The notes beneath the pieces are model-generated. The model was not told the DNA's origin and searched no databases. It saw only the letters and a list, made by a program, of their open reading frames with translations. The position numbers and the translations under genes are program-made. This document shows, piece by piece, positions 1-10,800 of a DNA stretch of 64,000 nt; position 1 is the stretch's first letter; each line of letters opens with the position of its first letter. Source of the stretch: Epinephelus fuscoguttatus (Eukaryota; Chordata; Actinopteri; Perciformes; Serranidae); NCBI RefSeq assembly GCF_011397635.1, contig NC_064756.1, forward strand, positions 20,266,907-20,330,906, in the 5' to 3' direction.

Positions 1-1290
1 TTGATTAAATGTTATGTTACAGTTCACAGGAGGCAAGTGAGGAACCTGACATGCTGCGTGTGAAGCAGCGTTAAGCAAATGGGCATATTATTATGCCACA
101 TGAGACTGTCTGGATGAAAACGAACTTTGCCCTGTCTAATTTTTTAGCTAAAATGCAAATGTGACAAGGGTCTTCATTCACGCCTCAGCTGGTAAGCCAT
201 TAGCATGACGTGTGCACTATTCTATCCTGTAAGAGGCAGCCAGGGATGGACGTACAAAGCTGTCTGTTTGAAAACTTTTTTTTTTTTCCTACCAACAGGA
301 ATCCTGAATTTAGACTGTTAGACTTCATCACTCTACGTCATCCAAATGAAGCGCCAGGTAGATTAAACTCTCCATCCACCTCTCATGGTAATAACTCAAC
401 ACCCTGCATACCACATCGCACATTTCAGGTGATTGAGAGCTTTGGTGTTATGTAACAACTTGGATTAATCACCCAAATCCAGGTTGCTGCATGCAGCTAC
501 AGACTGTTGACTTGTTTGTCTGCTTTGAGGGAAAATGCTAATGAGCCAAAGAGGCCCACCACTAAAATTAACATGAAGGCGAATGGTGTGATGCCTTAAC
601 GAAGATGTCTTTTCATGAATATTTCAGCTAAAGAGAGTAAATCTTCACCGCCTGGTTTGCTTTTTCTACTTTTTGGAGCAGTACATCTCACAACATAGCA
701 AGAAAGTAATTCACTCAGACCCACAGGAAACGTCTTCCATCGCTCTAAACGCCTTTATAATAACCCTAATCCTCATAATAATAACAAATGTCAGCAGCTT
801 CTTGTCCAGGTTTTGTCCTCGTTGAGTTTATTTTGCATCTTCAAGAAACATTTCAGAGGACTGTATGTTGCACCATGAAGCATTTTGTTTGACATGTTAT
901 GTGGTCTCCAGCAATAACGCGGTGTGGTACCCAACATGAAGATGTTGTTCTGGGTTGTTGTATGGTTTGGTCCTTGGGTGAGCATAAACTGTTGACTGAT
1001 TACCGCATATACTGTGTTAGCTTCCTATAGTGATCTACTGTACATGTAATTGGAATAAAAGGAAGGATTGTCTAGTCTGCTGCCTGCTTGTTATTGTTGC
1101 CTGGAAGTTTATCAGAGAAAACTTGTTTTGACAGAAGCAGTGAATAAATCTGCAGGTGTTTAAATTAAATGATTTCCCTTTCCACAGAAATGCTTATGTC
1201 ATTCTTTTTTAAATTACCTTTAATGAAAAAAGGAGCCTAAAGTTCACGTCAGTGTTGTAGACATGACCAGACTGTCCCTCACTGCAGGAC
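1..1290. other. Distal 5' flank, no gene seen
   Basis: AT-rich sequence upstream of cluh. The open frames here are short, without splice-consistent continuation or recognisable protein similarity. An AATAAA-like word occurs near 1053, but no upstream coding exon is visible, so I do not assign a neighbouring gene's 3' end. No recognisable transposon could be named in this stretch. Confidence 0.5.
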
Positions 1291-1454
1291 AGACTTAATA
1301 ATAAAATGTGGAACATCCAAACAGGCACTCCAAAAATTGAATTGACAAATCCACATTCTTATAAAAACACACAGAGAAAACAAATAAAGATTCCTCTTCA
1401 CTCACCTCTTCTGTTGGCATGCTGTATATACATGCATATACATACAGCCAAGAT

Positions 1455-1825
1455 ATTGTTCTGCAGCTAAACCTTGGGTCCTGGCATTCGTGTGTATTCC
1501 ACCTGACACGCTCCACCCATCCAAACACTGTCACAGACCAAATAAACCCCCTCATGACAGCAGCACTCCCTGATGGCAGTTGCCCCCCAGCAGGACAATG
1601 CACCATGCTACACGGCTATAGCCTGAGGAACGTGACAAAGAGCTCAAGGCATTGATCTGATCTCCAGCATCCCCAGATTACAATCTGATTGAGGATCTGT
1701 GGCACATGACTGTACCCCATCTAACAGCCCACAGGCCTCTGTCCCGGTGTCAGGCACCATAGAGGTCCTGCATCCATACCTTGACAGATCTAAGCCGAGT
1801 TCAAGCCAAGGGGGCTCTACCATGG
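1455..1825 (+). mobile_element. Degenerate Tc1/mariner transposase fragment (sense copy)
   Basis: The + strand translates, with several stops and frameshifts, into the C-terminal half of a Tc1-like DDE transposase. Recognisable pieces are TLGPGI near 1470, QQDNAPCYTA near 1590-1620 (around the second catalytic Asp) and the region matching the C-terminal Pro/Asp-rich and VPG-type segment to about 1825. The N-terminal DNA-binding half and the left terminal repeat are absent. It is a dead fossil. It abuts an oppositely oriented copy of the same transposase region, giving an inverted arrangement. Family assignment rests on recalled Tc1-like fish transposase sequence, not a search. Confidence 0.75.
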
Positions 1826-2722
1826 ATTGGGTGGACCTCTGGGGCACTGGCATGTTCCACACAAATGCTGGAGGCCAGGTCAACACCATGAGCTTTTTGT
1901 CATGTTCCTCAGGCCATTCCTGAGCAGTTTTTTTTCCAGGTGTAACTCGGTGCATTGTCCTGCTGGGGGGCAACTGGTATTGGGGAGTGCTGTTGCCACA
2001 GGGGATGGGGGGTGCACTTGGTTTGCAATGGTATTTGGGGGTTTGGAGTAGGGATAGCCCGATATGGATTTTTTAGGGCCGATGCCGATACCGATTTTTT
2101 CCATCACCCTTAGCCGATGACCGATTATGGGCTGCTGATTTTCTTGAACCGATATTTGGGGCCGATACTGCTTTTGCTCCCTCAATTTACATCAAAAAAA
2201 TGACACAATGATAACAAATATTACAGGTCTCAAGTTTAAAATAAGAAACATTTATTGAACAGTAAAAAATACTAAAACAAGATGGAAAGTTGAGGTAGAA
2301 CAGGTAGAATATTATTATTGTTATACATTCAAATAAAAAAAAGAGTTCAGTGCTCTTAAATCTTCCAGTAATGTCTTTATAAAATAAACAAATATTTAAG
2401 CTGAAGCATAAATAAAACAACAACTACTGTACACAGTAGGATTCACTGCATGTGCGCTGCAGTGTCTTCCGGCAACACAGAGCTGGCTGTAGATGCCTGT
2501 CTGTAAACCATGCCAGGGAAAAATAAATCCGTGAACCCATGCGCGTATCGGCCGATACCGATACAAGTAAAAAAACTCAAATATCGGCCGATATATCGGC
2601 CGGCCGATGTATCAGGTGACATCCACATGAATGCCAGGCCCAGCAGATCATTGCATTATAACACTGATGAATGTTATTCACGTCACCTGTCAGTGGTTTT
2701 AATGCTTTGACTGATTGGTGTA
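1826..2722 (-). mobile_element. Inverted Tc1-like copy, split by another element
   Basis: Read on the minus strand, 1870-2045 again encodes the Tc1 transposase stretch EEHDKKLMVLTWPP followed (toward lower coordinates) by degraded C-terminal sequence. The part that should precede it continues only after 2610, at 2617-2655, so a foreign element sits between about 2050 and 2610. At 2692-2722 lies GTGGTTTTAATGCTTTGACT plus a GATTGGTGTA end, which matches the terminal inverted repeat of this Tc1-like family. The copy is internally deleted between the transposase piece and that terminus, and is not coding today. Confidence 0.7.
2050..2612. mobile_element. hAT-like non-autonomous element with CGATA repeats
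   Basis: Both ends are rich in repeated CCGATA / TATCGG words: 2058-2110 at the left, 2545-2607 at the right, in inverted orientation. This is typical of an abundant fish non-autonomous DNA transposon whose termini read like AGGGATNGNCCGATAT. The interior (2170-2440) is AT-rich with no conserved protein. The flanks before 2050 and after 2612 belong to one interrupted Tc1-like copy, which fixes the approximate boundaries and shows that this insertion came later. Superfamily is inferred from the termini; a clean target-site duplication was not identified. Confidence 0.6.
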
Positions 2723-4490
2723 TGCATAAATGTACCATGAGAAATATCTCAATAAAATAATCGACAGGCAATGCAGAGGTGAAAATTATGTGTGGGAATT
2801 TTCCTTTGTTTTCTACGAGCAAACAAACACCAACACTTTTTTGCAGAAACAATTTAGGGACATCCTCACAGTTGTGGTCTTGACTGGTCTTGAAATAAAA
2901 TCCTGAGTCCTCTTTGCCTGAGACCACCTCAAGGCCAAGTAAAAAAGTGACTGAGTCTGAGATGTGACCCTCAAAAAGTGGCCTCGAGACCAAGATCTGT
3001 CTTGAGTAGGACTTTAGGAGGACATGCGCATGTTGTTTGCGTCCATGATATTACCTGCTCCATCAGGACAGCTTCAACAAATGTGTCATATAAAAAAGAA
3101 ATAATAATATGAGTGTAAAAAATATGGTATCAAAATGATTTTCATTAAGATCTTTCCACACATGACTGTACTTTACATTCTTATCTACAGTATTTCAGGG
3201 TCATGATTCATACTGAGGTGATGAAACTATTTAAATATGTACAATTTGCCATGGCATAGTCATCAAAGTAAAATGCCTTCTCAGAGAGCACTCAGGCCAG
3301 ACTAATTTTTTTCAGTATTTCTTTGTAGGAGAAGAAGCTTTTATCTCCCAGAAGACTCATAATACTATTATCTGCACCCTGCAAAATGTCCTCTTTATTA
3401 CATTAAGAAAAGTATGTGTCAGGCCCAAATTGGCTCTTTGTTAGGCAGAACTGACTGGATTCCTCCGTACTTTTCTTAATAGAGGTTAGAAAATTAAAGA
3501 GACAATGTTGATGTGAGTACTTGGCGTGACAGAAATCACAGTTTGTTTTCTTGGTGGACAAAACGTGTGTTTATACCCACCAAAGTAAAGGTGCTTACAC
3601 ACTTTTAGTTTGTAAAAACTATTAAAGTTATCACTGAATGAGTGTGATTATGAATATTGATATTATTGACAGATTGTATCTTTGACACTTCACATCAGGG
3701 GACTGCATCTGCTGTGAGATTTGTCCTGCAGCGCTCCTTCAGTACGCTTATTTACAGAATGACTTAATTGTGCTCACCTGTCCGTGGCAGAGGGAGGAAG
3801 CAGGACAAAAGAGATTACAGAGAACTTAATGGTATAATTTGCTTTTGCTGGCTCTGATTGTCCCTCAAGGTTGTGACACTGAGTAATGAAACTAACCTGG
3901 CAGCTGTTTATCATGAGTTTAATCTGGTACGAACTGCTCCTACTGCAGAAGAAAATCATATTCCAAGCAGGCAACTGGCCCAAATAGCTCAGGGCTGTAC
4001 GTCAACTGGTTTGCACTTCACATCTGGGAGTGCCTGTGTGCATTAGTAGAGTATCAAAAGACATTAAAGGCCTTAATAAAGTGAGTACTGCTTTCAATAT
4101 CTGCTCTTGTGGAAGGTCCCCGTGCTGGGCTGTGAGTTTGATGATATTATCTCGCAGCAGATCTGGAGATAGTCAGTACTGTAGCACAGTAGAGAGAAGT
4201 GCAGGGAGAAGGGGGGTTACACAAGGAGTTGTGCACGGGCCACTGTTGTATTGGTGTCAGTGAGCTGCATCTGTCTCAGTGTGGAGGTTAAAAGCCAGTG
4301 TGACTGACAGCAGCTGATGACATCAGAGGTCAGTCAGGTCAATGATATCTCAGTCTGTGCTGTTACCTTGGTGTCCACTCAGCCATTCTTCCCATTTGAT
4401 CTTCCAGTACATAACATTAAGTCTACACTGCCAATATAAAAAGAAAAAAAAAAATCAAAGTGGAGTTTGTGACATTTGTCACATGTGGCT
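2723..4490. other. Proximal 5' flank of cluh, non-coding
   Basis: No gene-like frame and no named transposon. The stretch contains an imperfect inverted repeat (3402-3416 against 3466-3480, 14 of 15 bases complementary) that could fold as a hairpin of about 79 nt. It also contains an A-rich tract at 4438-4455. Any distal regulatory elements of cluh would lie here, but none can be named from sequence. Confidence 0.45.
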
Positions 4491-4755
4491 TTCCGTAGCG
4501 CCACGCTCGGTGGGTGGGGAAGTGCAACGCAAAGGCAAAGAGGTCAAGGGGAGGGGAGGAGAAAACCACGTGTGATCAGCACCATGTACAGCACTGTCCT
4601 TCCTCGGTAGACTTGTTTTTGTAAGCTTGTACCCTTCGCATGTAGCCAGCTAGCCTGCGTTAGCCGGAGAAGCAGATTTTTGTATTTCTACTACAGACGA
4701 ACATATTTAAAACACCGCTGCTGGGGTATTTCTGCTGCCACACTGACTGCCGACC
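4490..4755 (+). promoter_or_regulatory. cluh promoter and 5'UTR
   Basis: The segment just upstream of the cluh ATG has a palindromic E-box CACGTG at 4567-4572, a nearby AGGTCA half-site (about 4539-4544) and a TATTTAA-like word near 4702. The transcription start cannot be fixed. If it lies upstream of 4584, the leader contains a nine-codon upstream ORF (ATG 4584 to TAG 4610). The region is flanked downstream by CpG-containing intron sequence, consistent with a broad housekeeping-type promoter. Promoter status is inferred from position; motifs are only as specific as short words can be. Confidence 0.5.
4584..4610 (+). promoter_or_regulatory. Possible upstream ORF in cluh leader
   Basis: ATG in the context CAGCACCATGT (C at -3, T at +4, so weak) opens nine codons including the stop, ending at TAG 4610, 145 bases before the main ATG. 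It would matter only if transcription starts upstream of 4584, which the sequence does not show. Confidence 0.35.
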
Positions 4756-4891
4756 ATGGTGAGCAAGACAGATGACATCCCGGCGTCAGTGCCTAACTGT
4801 AATCCGGTTGATCTTGCGGATGAAGCCGGGGATGGAGCCCAGGACGGCAAAGAATCCAGCAAGACACGTCTGAAGGATTCCTGCGGTTGTG
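4756..4891 (+). CDS. cluh: cluh exon 1 (residues 1-45)
   Basis: ATG 4756 has A at -3 and G at +4, a strong initiation context. The peptide begins [15 protein letters not shown] and is polar and low in conserved structure. The donor GTGAGA follows at 4892 in phase 1, and joining to 12002 keeps the frame open. The N-terminus resembles the longer start of zebrafish Cluh as I recall it. The commonly used human start corresponds instead to the exon 2 methionine. Confidence 0.85.
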
Positions 4892-7800
4892 GTGAGACTC
4901 TGCAGCAGCTTGATGCATATCTGCTGTTTTAACACCTAACACACACTACACACACACTGATAACACATATCATAATGCACACATTGACACATACATCTTC
5001 ATATAGCCAGCATCCATGTGAATTACCTGCTGTCAGTGTCGTTTATTTAATATTTTGTTGCATGTGTCTCTGCATACCATCCACCAAAGCTAATGACATT
5101 TACCTCCATGCTTTGTTTTGTGACTTTAAAGTCCTCAGACCCAAGGTGGTGGTCTGTGGGGTGCACCCCCTTCTCCTCCCAACCATCTCCTTGGTAGCCT
5201 CTCCAAGTTTAGAGGGTCCACCTTGCACCTAGCAGCATCCGCTAATTAGCTTGCTACTGTTCATGTGTGCTAAGTAGCAAGCTAGCAGTCTCCACTGGAT
5301 CTGATCCATTTCTACATCCATGGGTCATATCTATAAGTATGTGCTCCAGCTTTACACCCACATTGCAGGCACACCAGACTAACCCCCCAAAAAGTTAGCT
5401 GGTATGCTAACACTAGCCTCCGCATAAATGAGTATGCGGCTAGTTAGCTAACTGGCTAGCCAGCGAGATAGCTAGCTAGCTAGCAAGCTGCCGCTCTTGT
5501 CGCAAACGGTGCGTCGCTTCAGTCCCAAGCACGAGCATAAGGAGCAGAAAATTGGTGTTTTCTGGTAAAACACAAACCGGCTGTGTAGCACATGATTTGT
5601 TCACGTATCACATTGCACCAGCTCGTGTTGTGCTAACTCGTATTGACGCACATGTTCGGTAACAGCATGTCAGTGGAAGGTCACCTTCAGTGGAGCTGCA
5701 CACACTCCACATGAACACAGGGGGGTTCGTACACATGGTGTGACTTTATCTAACGGATATGATGTCCGATAAGCTGTGTGAAAGATACGTTGGGTGTTTT
5801 TTTTGTTACTATTATGCAATTTAAGAGATGACAGTTGGATGAATAGCCGGCGGGGGTTGGTAAACACTGTACGCGGCCCCCCTTCCTCCCCGCCGGGGAG
5901 GATTAGATCGAGTGTCCCTCCTCGACCGGGAAGCGGAAGCTGGTTGTCGTAGAAAAAGTCATGATGGTGCATGCACAGTGAGAGGGAAGGTTACGCTAAT
6001 TATACATGAGCAGCCGTGAAAGCAGGTGAGTATACGGAAAGATAAAAGTAACAGTGGCGGCTCGCAGCCGAGCAGCAGCAGACTGGTGTCGGTAGAGGCA
6101 GATTACACAGGGAGGCGGACTGTCAGCCGGTGAAGTTAACGTTACACAACTTCTAGAGTCAGTCCTGCAGTGTCTGTGTGTGTGTGTGTCAGTGACATGT
6201 GGGACCTTGAATTGTCTCTGCCTGTCAGTTCATAAGAAAAGTGTCTCACTGCTGTATCTGTGAAGGGATGAGCGTGTGCTGCTTTGTGGATAAACTGCTG
6301 AGCTGGTTGCTGTTGAATTCTGCTGGTTATGTGGCTGGATGATGTATGTGCACGAGCCCACATGGAGCAGTGGATGCTCCATTTGAGCTCTTTAACAAAT
6401 AGTCCATTAATTGATCAGCCAATGGACAGAACAATGGTTAGGATCAAGTTCATTATTGAAGCGAAATGTCACATATTCTCCAGTTCCAGCTTCTCAGTTG
6501 TGGTGATACGGTGCTTTTCTGTGACTTATGTGATAACAAAAGTAATGTTTCATCATGATAGGTTGGTTGGTTAAAACAAGCAAGCTAATCTTGCACTTTA
6601 GGAGGTTGTCATGAGCGTTTGATGGACATTTTGCAGCATTGCAGGATCCTGGTGTCGCTCAGACAAACGTGCAACCAATGGATCAATCCTGCTTCCATCA
6701 ACTCAGAAACATTTCAAAATAAGACCATTTCATTCCACTAAAAAATCTGGAATCCATGCCTTCATAGCTACTCAGGTAAACTACTGTAACTCCTTGCTCT
6801 CTGGCCTTACTTAAAAAAAAAAAAAAAAATCCGTCTTCAGCTCATCCAAAATTCTGCAACCAGGATTTTGACTCTAGCTAGGAAACATGACCACATTTCA
6901 CCGATCCTTGCCTCCTTACCCTGGCTACCTGTTGCCTTTAGAATAGATTTTAAAACATTATTGATTGCTTACAAAGCCCTGAGAGGCCTTGATCCAAGTT
7001 ATCTCATCTGTTGTTGCCCTACGTCCTTTCTCTCATCCTGAGATCCTCAGATGGGTCACTCCTTGTTGTACCTGGGTCCAGATTAATTCAGAAAGGTGAT
7101 AGAGCCTTTGCAGACAGAGCTCCTAGACTTTGGAATAACCTGCCTGAGGACATCAGGGCTGCAAACAGTGTCTCGACTTTTAAATCTCTTTTAAAAACCT
7201 GCTTTTTTTAGAATTGCATTTCAGGGATTTTACTTAATTTTAATGACATTTTAATTGTCTTACCCTGTTTTACTATGTGCCCAGTGTTTGGCTGTTAGTT
7301 CATTTCGTTCTTTCTGTGTTTAAAGTTTATCATTCTTATTTTATGGCCCAAATGATGAACAAATTAACCCAGAATTAGTGATGAAAATGGTCACATTTGC
7401 TGCATCCTACTTGCAACCTCCCTCAACTGCCACATATGAGAGACAGGGATAGGACTGATAGTCTAAACATGTCTGATACCAAAGTTACCACTGGGCTGTC
7501 AGTGCAGAGTTGTATCAGGACATACAAGCAGCACATGGCAGAGCAGACAGATTGAGGCAAGGGTCACTGTTAGGTGTTTTAAGGGGCTTAATGCTCCAGT
7601 TGGGTGAAGAGTGACCTGGATAATCTCTGGAGTCATTGACATCCTGGCACTACACCTCTTCTGGCTCTGTCTTCCTCACCAGTCCACAGTCAAAGCTTTT
7701 GTATTCCGTTTCTGTCATCTTCATGCAGCTTCATGTCACAAGGCGCATGTGGGAATGTTAATATTATCATTCATTCAGTGATTCATGTTTATAATGCCAA

Positions 7801-10800
7801 ACAGTCCTTGTATTCAGTATTTGCAGCAGTGAAATCCCATTGCATGACTCAGATTCTGTCCGTCCACCAGGAGGTTTCCTCCGTGTGGTGCAGCAAACAT
7901 GATTACAGACAGACCGTGTGTGTGTTGTTGTTGTTTTCAGGGTTGTCTGGCTGCTAAATGTTGCCATGGCAGCAGCCAGGGTCCCCATGTCAAGGCCTCA
8001 GAGTGGATAGATAGCTGGCTGCTGGATTTATTATTTTGTTGTTCTCAAGAGAAGCAGAGAGAGCTGCATTTCTAAGCATTACATCACCTGAAAGAAGCTG
8101 ATGTGAATGATCACTATGAGTTGGCAGTTTGACTCAGAGAAGTGTAGTCAGAAGGCAGATGGGTCAGTTACAGTGTAAACCTTTGCTTGCTGTAGAGTTT
8201 CATTGTGTCTGGTTTTTACCTCACTTCTGTCTTTATCTGATCGGTGTTCTTGTTTCAGTGGTTCTTTACCTTCATCTTGAGCACTCCTGTCTGGTTACCT
8301 TGTGATGGTTTATGTATCTTCCCACGATAAAAAATGCCAACCAGAAATATCACATTTTGGGCACTCCTGCGTCTCCTACTAGATTAAATTGCTGTGTCGC
8401 TCAAGCCTCAACCACCACCATATTATATCTCACCACCGTATCTCATTTCAACAGGAAATGCATTAAGGAAAAATCTCTATGCTTGTCTTCTTCCTTCCCT
8501 TTAAAACAATAGCAGGCATGAGATTTGTCCTGTTTACTTTTGATCGTCACCATTCCCCTCTCCCCGCTTCCCACTGAACCTTCTTCCATTAAAGCAAAAG
8601 GGTCAGTTTTGCAACACATGGGCTGCAGCTGGATTGCCTCATCAATCACAGTCTGAAATCTGGCACTTTGTACCTTTGCCTGTCTAATGTGGCGAATGCT
8701 ACAAGCTAAAACGTTTAAACTGTTGTATATGATATTGCTCATTAAACACCACCTCCATGCTTTGTCCTTTATAACTGAACCACAATTTGTTGGAATAAGT
8801 TCAGGGTTAAACCACAAAGACGGTGTTAAAAGGTCACTGAAGTATGGTAACTGTAAGGTCCAATGTGTAGGATTCAGGAGGGTTTTGACATAAATGGAAT
8901 ATAATATCATAAGTATGTTTTCTTTAGTACAGTGGTTCCCAACTGGTCCAGCCATGGGGTCCAGATTTCTCCTTAGTCAGTAGTTCAAGGTCCACACAGT
9001 TTAATACATTTAGTGTTGACTTGTGTTTGGCCAGGTCGTCGAGCTAGTTTGCTGTCTCTCTCAAGTAGCTGTCTGTTAGTTATTTACTCTACAGCAGGAA
9101 ATGGCACTTCAAAATAAAAGCTCTGAGATGGAAATCCAGTGTTCTTTAACAAACAAGACAGCTTTTCAGGTCGCTTGAGGTCCAATCAGAATTGAACCAT
9201 GTCGCACGTTTGGACTGACCCACTGCTTATAGTGTATAATCACTGGGGGAAAAAGGATAGTCGTGTTTTTGTTACCTTAAAAACAAACCATTTATATCTA
9301 CTTAGGGAATTGGTCCTCGTCTACGGAGATCGCCATGATGCACCGCCATTTTTTTACATTAGCCCAGAACGGACAAACGAAACACTTGCTCTAGATGGGG
9401 ACATTTGTGCTTTAGCATTAGCCACCACAGTTAGCAGCCCCTCCATGATGAGCTGAACCGTTTTTATTGGTTTTAATCACCTTGCCCGTTTGTTTTGGAG
9501 AAGAAGAGACCCTTGCGGATAATTCGGCTCCTGGTAAAAACCTTGTAAACACTGAACAGTGAAGGAATCTAGAGCAGGAGTTCATGCCTGGCACATGGTA
9601 AAAGTTTCAGCTGGTTGCACTCTCCAATCCTCACCACTAGAGGCTGCTAAATCCTACACACTGTTGCTTTAAATTGGCTATAATCAACATTTAAATAGTA
9701 TAATTCTATGAAATGACAAAGTGAGAGGGGTGACTCAGCTCATTTTCTTGCTGTCTGGTCCACAACTTTACTGTTTTGGTTCACTTTCACTGCTCTCATT
9801 GCATCGTTTTCCAGGGATTTAGCTCCTAAAACCCACTGTGCGCTACTTTCTCAGCACTGAACAGCAGGCGGACACAGTTAGAGACTAGCTGGTGAACATA
9901 GTGGAGCATTTAGCAGCTGAAGAAACAGACTAGAGTTCTCTTAGGTTTGCAGGTCTAAGAACGAGAATAACTGAAGCTGTTAACATGACCTCAGCTCAGA
10001 TCTGATACTGTACTGATACTGAAAACAAATACAGCTTCACTGAAGCACTTGACACCGAGCCCTCATTCTCTAATGGTTCTAACACTGTGAACTTGTGTGT
10101 GTGTGTTCTGAAGCTGTTGTGTTTGTTATTCAGAGCGTGGCTGGTCGCCTTTCTCTCCTGTGCTTCCTCCCCCGCTCCTCCACCATTTCGTTGCATTCGG
10201 GGGTCGTGGTCCAGTTATGAGGCTCCACCCCTCCCTCTGGCCCCCTTCTCTTCAGTAACCCTGACGCTGTTTACCCTTGACAGTGACCAAGGACACACTG
10301 GCTGGCAGCAGTTGTGTCCCAGCGAGACATCCACACACTCAGCCCTGCCTTTTTTGAATCAATGCTCCCGGGAGGCTCATTCTTATTCATGTCATTTTCT
10401 TCTCACCTTAACTGTTACTCACTCTGGAAAATATAATGCATGCAAACCTCGTATAATGAGATCATTCATGAGCTCAGATTTTTTTTATGTCATTCTTGTT
10501 ATATAAAGATAATGAGTAACTGTCATGTAAGAGATTGAATGTTCACAAAAGAGTAACGGCAGCTGCTGAATGGTTTCTTAGCTGCCTGCAGGTATTATAT
10601 TTGCTACAATCAGCCAGGCAAGTGACCAGTAATTCCCTCCTGTGAATGCTGAAATCTTTTGTATTCAATCTCTCAAGGCTCTCTGGCTAAATTCCCTCTG
10701 GTGATGCAACAGTGTTGGTTCCAGTAGGTTGCTGTAGATCAGCAGAAATGAAACACTGCTTAGTTTCATGTTTTTGATATGAGATCTGTGTGTTTTAGTT

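Noticed and set aside
1..1290. 3' end of an upstream gene
   Set aside because: An AATAAA-like word near 1053 exists, but no coding exon or stop-containing conserved frame precedes it.
1644..1973. Minus-strand frame with EEHDKKLMVLTWPP
   Set aside because: Not a gene: it is the degenerate Tc1-like transposase copy described in the features.
8443..8955. 170-codon antisense frame in cluh intron 1
   Set aside because: No motif, and part overlaps the MITE starting at 8854.
10087..10506. 139-codon frame in cluh intron 1
   Set aside because: No domain or splice support; composition typical of chance intronic frames.
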